NCBI GenBank assembly: GCA_030142905.1
Contig: JASJOG010000050.1
Location: 1,794,001-1,858,000, forward strand
DNA: 64,000 bases
Direction: 5' to 3'
From: Heliopora coerulea
Taxonomy: Eukaryota > Cnidaria > Anthozoa > Scleralcyonacea > Helioporidae
Shown: in pieces, positions 56,890 through 64,000 of the stretch
Numbering within the stretch: the stretch's first letter is position 1
How the letters are laid out: each line of letters begins with the position of its first letter
Translations under genes and position numbers: made by a program
The notes under the pieces: model-generated
Told to the model about the DNA's origin: nothing
Databases searched by the model: none
The model's input: only the letters and a program-made list of their open reading frames with translations

Positions 56890-57099
56890 CTAACAACAAT
56901 GCTCAAGTTGGCCCCAAATTTCTTCCATCTTTTTCTCTGCTGTGTTTATATTTTCCAAAACATATTCTATATGGTAAAGATTTTGTAATTTACGACTTTT
57001 CTCAAACTTATCTTTAAACTTTAAAGCATCCGAATATTCCTTTTCCACCTCCAAAAGCAAAAGTTTTAATTTTTTATTATTTTCGCAGTTGCAAAGCAT
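56890..57099 (-). CDS. Small coiled-coil protein, unknown
   Basis: 69 residues: CNCENN at the start, then a continuous charged helix (LKLLLLEVEKEYSDALKFKDKFEKS...) and a Cys-Cys end. It is preceded by TTTAATAA directly before the ATG, like the other genes of the element. It diverges from the initiator gene across the 90-bp AT-rich spacer. Not recognised. Confidence 0.6.
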   Translation of the reverse strand: MLCNCENNKKLKLLLLEVEKEYSDALKFKDKFEKSRKLQNLYHIEYVLENINTAEKKMEEIWGQLEHCC

Positions 57100-57130
57100 T
57101 TATTAAAGAAAAAATCCTATATATGTAAAA

Positions 57131-57185
<55 letters not shown>

Positions 57186-57188
57186 GAG
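57100..57188. promoter_or_regulatory. Divergent promoter region with (AT)n tract
   Basis: An 89-bp spacer between the divergent 69-residue and 547-residue genes holds a run of about 20 AT units (about 57139-57178). The run ends in TATAAATAAA just before the + strand ATG at 57189. It is the only divergent switch point of the left block and is a candidate bidirectional promoter or replication origin (easily melted). Confidence 0.5.
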
Positions 57189-58832
57189 ATGGATAAGGTT
57201 AAGGAAACACAGCAATTTCCAAACAAAAAGAATGTTTTACAAAATAGTATAAGCTTTAATTTGGTGTATAAAAATTTAACAAAGAAAAATATAAATTATT
57301 TCCAAAGAAACATAGAAAAAGAATTTATTGCAGCAAATTCTAAAAATCTTTGTGGAGAATTAAATTACAATAAATATGGTGTAAAAAATAATAATCCTTT
57401 AAAAAGACTTACAGAATTGTATTGCGATGGATTTTTAATGTCTGTTTGCATGCATCCAAAAGATTGTAAAAAACCAGGTATGGTAGGTCTTGGAAATAAA
57501 CATATTAGAAATTTTGTAAAAGATATGGAACTGGAAACACATGATGTTAAAATAAGAAGGTGTAAAGAAATTGTAAACAAAGAATCTATGGTTTTAGGAT
57601 GCAATGGATTACAAAAAAGTTACAGAAATGTGGTATATAAAGTTGGTTGTGCAGATATTCCCATTGCAAAAATTATAAGAGTATTGGAGAAAAAAGACCT
57701 TAGAAATTCTAGAGGAATATATTTAGAGGATGTGGATTTTACAATAGACTACTTTGGAAGTTTTAACAAGGAAGAAATAATAGACCATTTAATGTCTATT
57801 GGTTACAAGTTACAAAATAGTGTAACAACAATGGAGGAAAGCATAGGAACAATTGCGGATAACAACTATGCTGTAGGTAAAAATTGTGTTTCCTTTTTAC
57901 AAAGTATTGGTGGTTGTACTATTAGATCTAAACTTTATGACAAAATGGCACAAATGTTAGAATCTAAAGGTGTACAGGATTTTATTGGAAACCATTGGAA
58001 AAATTGGATTATACAGAAAGATACAAGATTAGCAAAATCCAGAGACAAATCTGTACACAGAGGATTAACACGTTTGGAAGCAACATTATATTGCGGAGAT
58101 TATTTAAGTAAAGATTTAATAGAAGAATTCCAAGATTTTGTGGAAAACTTACACACATTATTTCCTAGACATTTAATTTACGATACTCCACACCAAGCAA
58201 AATGGAAAGCTTTAACAGAGATTTTTAAACATAGTTTAGTAATTTACAACAAAACAGAGGATAAAGGTGTAGTCGTTTATAACCATAACGAACTTACCAA
58301 AAAAACATCTGGTATTCCAGTTAAGAAAATGTGCAACAAATTATTTTGGTGTTTAGGTAATTTAACATTATCTCCAAATTTACCTATAGAAGTTATATCT
58401 TTCAAATGGGAAACAAAGGATACAAAAAATACAGAAAATACAAAGGATACAAAGGATACAAAAAACACAAAAAACACAAAGGATACAAAGGATATAAAAA
58501 ACATCTCACTGGACATTGGGTACATGCAGCTACAAAAAATTCCCAAAAACCCAGATGCGGATTTACCAACTAGAGTGGTAGATTCCAAATCTGTTTTTTC
58601 CTATACAAAAGATTTTAATATGGAAGATGCTGTTGAGAGATGCGGATTTACAAAACAACCCAATTGTACTCCAATAGTCTCCACAAAAGCTTGTAATGTA
58701 AAAAGTAAAGTAAATTGGGATTTTTACCCCCTGTTTCTATCTACTAAAGAAGAAAAAGATAAACAACAACTAGTGGAAGTTCCAGATTTGTTTTACAAAA
58801 GAGAATCTTTAAATATTAAAAAAAAATTCTAG
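57189..58832 (+). CDS. Putative replication-initiator protein (Rep_trans-like), unproven
   Basis: 547 residues, soluble. An N-terminal Cys-containing region is followed by YLEDVDFTIDYFGSFNKEEI (about 178-197), a DxxxD-type strand; IRSKLYDKMAQMLES (about 251-265), an R-x-x-x-YDK block; and, about 35 residues on, GLTRLEATLYCGDYL (about 297-311), an R-x-E-x-x-x block. The order D..D - YDK - R.E resembles relaxase-like initiators of the Rep_trans class (plasmid RepC, phage RstA). A low-complexity insertion of ten or so KDTKNT-type triplets at about residues 413-436 comes from a 9-bp DNA repeat at 58418-58500. Rep would nick or melt an origin. Transposase or other DNA-binding roles cannot be excluded. 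Confidence 0.5.
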   Translation: MDKVKETQQFPNKKNVLQNSISFNLVYKNLTKKNINYFQRNIEKEFIAANSKNLCGELNYNKYGVKNNNPLKRLTELYCDGFLMSVCMHPKDCKKPGMVGLGNKHIRNFVKDMELETHDVKIRRCKEIVNKESMVLGCNGLQKSYRNVVYKVGCADIPIAKIIRVLEKKDLRNSRGIYLEDVDFTIDYFGSFNKEEIIDHLMSIGYKLQNSVTTMEESIGTIADNNYAVGKNCVSFLQSIGGCTIRSKLYDKMAQMLESKGVQDFIGNHWKNWIIQKDTRLAKSRDKSVHRGLTRLEATLYCGDYLSKDLIEEFQDFVENLHTLFPRHLIYDTPHQAKWKALTEIFKHSLVIYNKTEDKGVVVYNHNELTKKTSGIPVKKMCNKLFWCLGNLTLSPNLPIEVISFKWETKDTKNTENTKDTKDTKNTKNTKDTKDIKNISLDIGYMQLQKIPKNPDADLPTRVVDSKSVFSYTKDFNMEDAVERCGFTKQPNCTPIVSTKACNVKSKVNWDFYPLFLSTKEEKDKQQLVEVPDLFYKRESLNIKKKF

Positions 58833-58885
58833 AAGTTAGTTCAAACACAACAAAACAATATCTACCCTCTCTATCTGAGTTTAAC

Positions 58886-59770
58886 ATGGAAAAACAAAAA
58901 AATATAAAACAACAGGAAGAAAGGAAAATGGAAATAAAAAATAACATAAGGACACAAGCTAGAAATTTTATGAAATTACCTATTGGAAAAACATATAAAG
59001 TGCAAGGTACAAAAATGGTTAGGAATAAATTCCATCCAGGTGGTTATAAAGATATATTTTTATTAGAAAATGGAAAAACTTATTGGGGAAACAAAACAAC
59101 AACAGATTATATGGATGCTGTTTATCCAAAAAGGACTGTAGGAAATATAAACTATGTAGATGGAGAGATTTTATTAACTAGGACTGGCACAAGTACAACA
59201 AATAATGGAAGACATGCATACGCAATAATAAAACTTAGAAAGAAAAAACAAAAAGAGGGGAAACATACTATCGAGGAATCCAATAGTTTAAAAATATTAC
59301 CTCCGGAGGAAATGCGCATTTGGAAAGAACTTTTAGAGTTAGTAGAATTTCCAATACATACCATTTTATATCCAGAAGGGATGTATCAATTAAAAAGACA
59401 TAATAAAGATCGTTTAGTAATTGCATATCAGGGTAAACATTATATAGCAGGATTAGATTTAGAATCTAAAATCCAAAATTTAAAATTTGGTTGCGGAATA
59501 CGACTAGGAAAAACTCGTGTAAATAATATAACAAGGAGAAAATATGTGGAAACAACAATATTCCAAAATAAGGAATGGTGGTATCTCATTCCATTGGATA
59601 AAATTTCAGTAACAACAAAAGTAAATTATGTGGATGCTGTTAGTATAAAAACTGGTAACAGAGATGCTGTGTTGTTGCTAATGGAAAATGGAACAATTTG
59701 TAAACTACAAGGAAAAACAAAACTATACAAGGAATTACTTAAAAGTTTAGTTCCAATTATAATGGAATAA
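58886..59770 (+). CDS. Unknown 294-residue protein, first copy (inside inverted repeat from 59340)
   Basis: A basic protein with a Lys/Glu-rich helix (1-30) followed by beta-rich sequence containing internally repeated phrases: KTYKVQGTKMV..., GKTYWGNKTTTDYMDAVYP, then WWYLIPLDKISVTTKVNYVDAV, DAVLLLMENGTICKLQGK. The two YxDAV phrases suggest two related halves. It begins 53 bp after the initiator stop, without the TAAATAAATG motif, so it may be translated from the same transcript. The C-terminal 60 percent is duplicated in inverted orientation at 63570-64000. No family is recognised; DNA binding is a guess from its charge. Confidence 0.7.
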   Translation: MEKQKNIKQQEERKMEIKNNIRTQARNFMKLPIGKTYKVQGTKMVRNKFHPGGYKDIFLLENGKTYWGNKTTTDYMDAVYPKRTVGNINYVDGEILLTRTGTSTTNNGRHAYAIIKLRKKKQKEGKHTIEESNSLKILPPEEMRIWKELLELVEFPIHTILYPEGMYQLKRHNKDRLVIAYQGKHYIAGLDLESKIQNLKFGCGIRLGKTRVNNITRRKYVETTIFQNKEWWYLIPLDKISVTTKVNYVDAVSIKTGNRDAVLLLMENGTICKLQGKTKLYKELLKSLVPIIME

Positions 59771-60198
59771 GGTTTTCCCGTCTAAATTTTCTTTTTCTTC
59801 TTAATATTTTTAGAAACAAAAATAAGCAATTGCAGGAAAAAATATTAGAGGGAAATAATAAGACATAGAAAAAAAAGAAAAAGAAAAAAAAGATATATTT
59901 TCTATTATTCTCTCAAAAAAAATATTAGAAGGAAATATTAGAAGGAAATATTAGAAAAAAATAATAAGACATAGAGAAATATTAGGGAGAAAAAAAAAAT
60001 ATTAGAAGGAAATATTAGAAGGAAATATTAGAAGTAAATATTATAAGAAAATATAAGATATAGAGAAATATTAGAGAAAAAAAAATAAATAAAAAAAATA
60101 TTAAAAAGAAATAATAAGACATAGAGAAAATATTAGGGAGAAAAAAAAATTAAAAAAAAATTTAAAAAAATTAAAAAAAAATTAAAAAAAATAAAAAA

Positions 60199-60229
<31 letters not shown>

Positions 60230-60520
60230 AAATAAAAATAAAAAAAATATTAGAAGGAAATATTAGAAGGAAATATTAGAAAAAAATAATAAGACATAGA
60301 GAAATATTAGGGAGAAAAAAAAATATTAGAAGGAAATATAGAAAAAAAAAGAAAAAGAAAAAAAAGATATATTTTCTATTATTCTCTCAAAAAAAAAATA
60401 TTAGAAGGAAATATTAGAAGAAAATATTAGAAGAAAATATTAAAAAGAAATAATAAGACATAGAGAAAATATTATTGAGAAAAAAAAATAAAAAAAAATA
60501 ATTATAGGAAAATGTTTCTA
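59771..60520. repeat. A-rich low-complexity tract with ATATTAGAAGGAA units
   Basis: Non-coding and almost pure purine on the + strand. Units such as AATATTAGAAGGAA and AATAAGACATAGAGAAA recur many times, interspersed with poly-A and TAAA runs. It separates the convergent 294- and 60-residue genes. It is faithfully mirrored at 62820-63569. Confidence 0.85.
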
Positions 60521-60531
60521 AAACATAGACT

Positions 60532-60714
60532 TTATGTTTTATTCTTTCTTACAATGGTAACACCCCACTTATCTTTGTTTTCTTTGCGAGAATAATATAA
60601 TCCAGTAATTACACATCCAAGAAATAATCCAGCTGTAAAATATTGTATTCCATTGTTTGTTGTTGTTGTTGTTGTTGTTGTGGATTTTTTCTTCTTCTTA
60701 TTTTCTTTTTCCAT
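60532..60714 (-). CDS. 60-residue single-span membrane protein, copy 1
   Basis: MEKENKKKKKS, then eight Thr encoded by a (ACA)n-type run, then IQYFTAGLFLGCVITGLYY as one membrane helix (about 23-41), then a basic tail. It is preceded exactly by TATAAATAAATG. It is identical to the copy at 62626-62808. It could be a virion or ER membrane peptide; the family is unknown. Confidence 0.7.
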   Translation of the reverse strand: MEKENKKKKKSTTTTTTTTNNGIQYFTAGLFLGCVITGLYYSRKENKDKWGVTIVRKNKT

Positions 60715-60857
60715 TTATTTATACTTATTCTTTCACATGTGTAAGTTTTTTTTCTTATTTGCGGATATGTCTATCTCTTCTGAGGTGGAATAAGTGGATA
60801 ACAATTGGAAAGAAAGGATATTTAATTTTTTTTTATAAAAAAGTGTTTTAAATAAAA

Positions 60858-61382
60858 ATGTTAACAATATGTGCTATAGACATTGGTGTTAAAAATTTTT
60901 CTTGGTGTATAGAAAGTTATCCAACGGACATAACAGACATGTGTTATAAACAACATGGAAAATTAATAGAAATTAATAACAAAGATCTTACCGCAAGTAA
61001 AATGGAAGAAGTTTTGGAAAATGTTACCAAAACATTAGCAAATATAAATTTTACAAATGTGGATGTAATAGTAATAGAAAGACAAATTAGAAAAAACATA
61101 AAAGCAATACAAATAGCACAACATGTTTGGACTTGGATAAAAGTTAAGTTTCCATCCAAAAATGTTATTTATTACAATGCAACACATAAAACAAAAACTT
61201 TTACATCCGAAAAGTTAACAAAACATAAGGAAAGAAAAAATTTTACTGTAGATTTTGCAAGATCAGTATTAACATTACGACAAGATTTGGTGGGATTAGA
61301 AAAATTAAAATATGGAAAAGTAGACGACATGGCAGATTGTTTTTGTATGTGTTTGTCATATATGTTTTGCAATAAAAAATAA
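60858..61382 (+). CDS. RuvC-like Holliday junction resolvase (poxvirus A22 type)
   Basis: 174 residues with the RNase H-fold resolvase signature: ICAIDIGVKNFSWCI (Asp8, Gly10, Asn13), VDVIVIERQIRKNIKAIQIA (Glu74, Gln76), FPSKNVIYYNATHK after strand 4, and the C-terminal GKVDDMADCFCMCL (Asp155/156, Asp159). All four acidic positions are present, so it should be active. Such enzymes cut branched or concatemeric viral DNA before packaging in poxviruses, iridoviruses and relatives. It starts in TTAAATAAAAATG and lies in the single-copy hinge between the inverted repeat arms, about 54 bp from arm 1. Confidence 0.88.
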   Translation: MLTICAIDIGVKNFSWCIESYPTDITDMCYKQHGKLIEINNKDLTASKMEEVLENVTKTLANINFTNVDVIVIERQIRKNIKAIQIAQHVWTWIKVKFPSKNVIYYNATHKTKTFTSEKLTKHKERKNFTVDFARSVLTLRQDLVGLEKLKYGKVDDMADCFCMCLSYMFCNKK

Positions 61383-61426
61383 AAAAAAAATGGAATTAAA
61401 ACCAAACATTTGTGTATATTTTCCCT

Positions 61427-61693
61427 CTAATCTTCTGCATCGATAATCCTGTTTACAAGTTCTAGTTTTGTGGAAAGTTTATATTTCCAAACATTATAAA
61501 GTCCTATACTGCTTGCATGTTTCTTTAATTCTCGAAGCGGAATATCCATGTAATCTCTTTGTTCTTGCGTAAAATTTTCCCATACGCTGATTTTTTCAAA
61601 CAGACTTTCCTTGTTTAATCTATATATTCCATAGATTTTTAATTCTTTTGCAAAATTTATAAGTTCTTTTTTCGTAATTTCATTAGACTCCAT
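61427..61693 (-). CDS. SAP/Rho-N-like small DNA-binding protein
   Basis: 88 residues: ITKKELINFAKELKIYGIYRLNKESLFEKI (about 6-35) has the two-helix pattern of SAP or Rho N-terminal domains (xELxxxAKxLxIxGxxxLxKxxLxxxI). A second similar helical pair, PLRELKKHASSIGLYNVWKYKLSTKLELV, may be a repeat of it. It is convergent with the resolvase (44 bp apart). Preceded by AAATAAAAG before the ATG. Probable role: binding AT-rich viral DNA. The Rho-N versus SAP distinction cannot be made by eye. Confidence 0.65.
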   Translation of the reverse strand: MESNEITKKELINFAKELKIYGIYRLNKESLFEKISVWENFTQEQRDYMDIPLRELKKHASSIGLYNVWKYKLSTKLELVNRIIDAED

Positions 61694-61699
61694 CTTTTA

Positions 61700-62480
61700 T
61701 TTACTGTGTGTTTTTTGCAATACGATTTGTGTTTTTTGCAAATAGATTACTGTTTTTTGCAATTGGATTTGTGTTTTTTGTTGTTAACTTGAGTGCTTTT
61801 TGCAAATAGATTTGTGCTTTTTGCAATACAATTTGTGCTTTTTGTTGTTAACTTGCAAGTTACTTGTGTGCTTTTTGCAATTAGATTTGTGTGCTTTTTG
61901 TTGTTAACTTGGATTTACTTGAGTGCTTTTTGTAATACCATTTGTGCTTTTTGTTGTTAACTTGTAAGTTACTTGTGTGTTTTTTGCAATACGATTTGTG
62001 CTTTTTGTTGTTAACTTGGATTTACTTGTGTGCTTTTTGCAATACGATTTGTGTTTTTTGTTATTAACTTGGATTTACTTGTGTGCTTTTTGCAATACGA
62101 TTTGTGTTTTTTGTTGTTTACTTGTGTGTTTTTTGCAATACGATTTGTGTTTTTTGTTATTAACTTGCAAGATAACTTAGATTTACTTGTAAGTTATTTA
62201 AAAGTTTTTTAAATCTACTTGTATGCTTTTTGTAAATGGATTTCTGCTTTTTGTAAATAGATGTGTGCTTTTTGCAATACGATTTGTGTTTTTTGTTATT
62301 AACTTGGATTTACTTGTAAGATAACTTGGGTTTATTTAAATTCTATTTGAAAGTTGCTTAAATCTACTTGTGTGCTTTTTGTAAATGGATTTCTGCTTTT
62401 TGTAAATAGATGTGTGCTTTTTGCAATACAATTTGTGTTTTTTGTTATTAACTTGGATTTACTTGCAAGATAACTTGGGA
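61700..62480. repeat. Tandem repeat tract of TTTTTGCAATACGATTTGTG / TTGTTGTTAACTTG units
   Basis: About 780 bp of interleaved short units: GTGTGCTTTTTGCAATACGA, TTTGTGTTTTTTGTT(G/A)TTAACTTG and GATTTACTTG(T/C)AAG. They repeat with irregular order and a period of roughly 25-60 bp. TTTTTG recurs dozens of times, and GTTAAC or ATTAAC in most units. It lies in the hinge between the inverted repeats, next to the SAP-like gene. Iterons of a replication origin or a recombination region are plausible. ORFs at 61977-62212 here are the repeat read in frame. Confidence 0.85.
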
Positions 62481-62625
62481 TTTACTTGCAAGTAGATTTT
62501 GGATATTTCTATTGCATAAAATAATATTCTTTTCCTTGTTATCCGCTTATTCCACCTCAGAAGAGATAGACATATCCGCAAATAAGAAAAAAAACTTACA
62601 CATGTGAAAGAATAAGTATAAATAA

Positions 62626-62808
62626 ATGGAAAAAGAAAATAAGAAGAAGAAAAAATCCACAACAACAACAACAACAACAACAAACAATGGAATACAATAT
62701 TTTACAGCTGGATTATTTCTTGGATGTGTAATTACTGGATTATATTATTCTCGCAAAGAAAACAAAGATAAGTGGGGTGTTACCATTGTAAGAAAGAATA
62801 AAACATAA
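62626..62808 (+). CDS. 60-residue single-span membrane protein, copy 2
   Basis: Identical protein to 60532-60714 on the other arm, with the same TATAAATAAATG start context at 62617-62628. The two copies are transcribed towards the outer parts of the arms. An intact duplicate in an otherwise compact element indicates recent or continuously homogenised inverted repeats. Confidence 0.7.
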   Translation: MEKENKKKKKSTTTTTTTTNNGIQYFTAGLFLGCVITGLYYSRKENKDKWGVTIVRKNKT

Positions 62809-63569
62809 AGTCTATGTTTTAGAAACATTTTCCTATAATTATTTTTTTTTATTTTTTTTTCTCAATAATATTTTCTCTATGTCTTATTATTTCTTTTTAA
62901 TATTTTCTTCTAATATTTTCTTCTAATATTTCCTTCTAATATTTTTTTTTTGAGAGAATAATAGAAAATATATCTTTTTTTTCTTTTTCTTTTTTTTTCT
63001 ATATTTCCTTCTAATATTTTTTTTTCTCCCTAATATTTCTCTATGTCTTATTATTTTTTTCTAATATTTCCTTCTAATATTTCCTTCTAATATTTTTTTT
63101 ATTTTTTTTTATTTATTTATTTATTTATTTATTTTTTTTTATTTTTTATTTTTTTTAATTTTTTTTTAATTTTTTTAAATTTTTTTTTAATTTTTTTTTC
63201 TCCCTAATATTTTCTCTATGTCTTATTATTTCTTTTTAATATTTTTTTTATTTATTTTTTTTTCTCTAATATTTCTCTATATCTTATATTTTCTTATAAT
63301 ATTTACTTCTAATATTTCCTTCTAATATTTCCTTCTAATATTTTTTTTTTCTCCCTAATATTTCTCTATGTCTTATTATTTTTTTCTAATATTTCCTTCT
63401 AATATTTCCTTCTAATATTTTTTTTGAGAGAATAATAGAAAATATATCTTTTTTTTCTTTTTCTTTTTTTTCTATGTCTTATTATTTCCCTCTAATATTT
63501 TTTCCTGCAATTGCTTATTTTTGTTTCTAAAAATATTAAGAAGAAAAAGAAAATTTAGACGGGAAAACC

Positions 63570-64000
63570 TTATTCCATTATAATTGGAACTAAACTTTTA
63601 AGTAATTCCTTGTATAGTTTTGTTTTTCCGTGTAGTTTACAAATTGTTCCATTTTCCATTAGCAACAACACAGCATCTCTGTTACCAGTTTTTATACTAA
63701 CAGCATCCACATAATTTACTTTTGTTGTTACTGAAATTTTATCCAATGGAATGAGATACCACCATTCCTTATTTTGGAATATTGTTGTTTCCACATATTT
63801 TCTCCTTGTTATATTATTTACACGAGTTTTTCCTAGTCGTATTCCGCAACCAAATTTTAAATTTTGGATTTTAGATTCTAAATCTAATCCTGCTATATAA
63901 TGTTTACCCTGATATGCAATTACTAAACGATCTTTATTATGTCTTTTTAATTGATACATCCCTTCTGGATATAAAATGGTATGTATTGGAAATTCTACTA
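63570..64000 (-). CDS. Unknown 294-residue protein, second copy (partial, window edge)
   Basis: The minus-strand frame is open across the window end. 63959-63570 covers the C-terminal 129 residues and continues in frame to 64000. It is identical to the first copy except CKLHGK for CKLQGK. The N-terminal part lies outside the window. Confidence 0.7.
   Translation of the reverse strand, partial: VEFPIHTILYPEGMYQLKRHNKDRLVIAYQGKHYIAGLDLESKIQNLKFGCGIRLGKTRVNNITRRKYVETTIFQNKEWWYLIPLDKISVTTKVNYVDAVSIKTGNRDAVLLLMENGTICKLHGKTKLYKELLKSLVPIIME

Larger units (their letters stand above)
59340..60804. repeat. Inverted repeat arm 1 of the viral element
   Basis: Positions 59340-60804 are the reverse complement of 62536-64000 with constant coordinate sum 123,340, so there is no net length difference. 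I noted only two substitutions (59710 against 63630, changing Gln to His, and T/C near 60795). The arm contains the end of the 294-residue gene, a 750-bp A-rich tract and the 60-residue gene. The repeat runs past the window end. Confidence 0.95.
52857..64000. mobile_element. Integrated Polinton/adintovirus-like DNA virus element (partial, continues past window)
   Basis: A gene-dense block of at least 11.1 kb, with densely packed genes and no introns, starts where the LINE stops. It encodes a packaging ATPase, a probable jelly-roll capsid protein, a RuvC-like resolvase, a replication-initiator candidate and small membrane proteins: the module of a dsDNA virus of the Polinton/Maverick/adintovirus/polinton-like realm. 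The left end begins AGTAGTGG after CACTTT, compatible with the 5'-AG terminus and 6-bp TSD reported for Polintons. No polymerase B or integrase is visible in this part. The right end lies outside the window. Confidence 0.75.
62536..64000. repeat. Inverted repeat arm 2 of the viral element (runs off the window)
   Basis: Mirror image of 59340-60804. It includes a full copy of the 60-residue gene, the low-complexity tract (here T-rich) and the C-terminal part of the 294-residue gene. Confidence 0.95.

Noticed and set aside
58277..58588. Phe/Val/Ser-repeat ORF on the minus strand
   Set aside because: Reverse-strand reading of the KDT repeat inside the initiator gene.
60657..60851. Leu-rich ORF opposite the 60-residue gene (and its twin at 62459-62683)
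   Set aside because: Antisense shadow of the (ACA)n Thr run and the promoter region; the sense gene has the TATAAATAAATG start.
53065..61693. Protein-primed PolB, retrovirus-type integrase or maturation protease
   Set aside because: Looked for and not found among the ORFs in this part; they may lie beyond the window or be absent.
61977..62212. Two hydrophobic ORFs rich in Phe, Leu and Cys
   Set aside because: They are the tandem repeat translated; the repeated protein phrases follow the DNA period.
61700..62480. Possible CRISPR array
   Set aside because: Units are irregular, there are no unique spacers of constant length, and the context is a eukaryotic viral element.
52857..64000. Bacterial or giant-virus contamination rather than integration
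   Set aside because: The block joins directly to a truncated LINE in host-like DNA, and I see no operon-style Shine-Dalgarno sites. Only read support across 52,857 can settle it.

Overview
The window looks like AT-rich nuclear DNA of a marine invertebrate, most likely a cnidarian (coral or anemone type). That placement is inferred from phase-1 spliced Ig-like exons and from the transposon mix: a 2A/OTU/helicase/endonuclease Helitron, Penelope-like elements with hammerhead-like motifs, DIRS, CR1/L2-type LINEs, hAT and pogo relics, and tRNA-type SINEs. No database search was possible.

Region 1 (1-44,810) is mostly one long host gene on the + strand. Five exons are supported (1302-1712, 14077-14337, 20063-20266, 31230-31472, 44503-44591). 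Each has an AG acceptor, all internal donors are GT, and every junction is in phase 1. The product would be an extracellular Ig-superfamily-like protein ending in a single transmembrane helix, with AATAAA signals about 200 bp past the stop. Its introns are a graveyard of nested mobile elements: a Helitron (3.4-10.4 kb) carrying a LINE and a TIR transposon inside it; hAT, pogo, tnp2-like and BEL relics; Penelope fragments in opposed pairs; palindromic MITEs; and a SINE inverted dimer.

Region 2 (44.8-52.86 kb) is a stack of retroelements downstream of the host gene. A DIRS-type element on the minus strand is split by a Penelope-like element with inverted terminal repeats. The Penelope RT is itself split by a 256-bp palindrome flanked by a 13-bp target duplication. 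A CR1/L2-type LINE on the + strand follows and is cut off abruptly inside its RT at about 52,856.

Region 3 (about 52,857-64,000, running off the window) is the most interesting part: an integrated DNA-virus-like element of the Polinton/adintovirus kind. The minus-strand block encodes a small membrane protein, an A32-type packaging ATPase, a probable double-jelly-roll major capsid protein, an acidic protein with a hydrophobic C-terminus, and small ORFs. The plus-strand block encodes a 547-residue replication-initiator candidate, a 294-residue unknown and a poxvirus-A22-like RuvC-fold resolvase. A SAP-like small protein and a dense tandem-repeat tract lie beside the resolvase. These last three are bracketed by a near-perfect inverted repeat of at least 1,465 bp, so the 294- and 60-residue genes occur twice. 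Most of the genes share a TATAAATAAATG-like sequence in which promoter-like motif, start codon and often the preceding stop codon overlap. No DNA polymerase or integrase is visible in the part shown.
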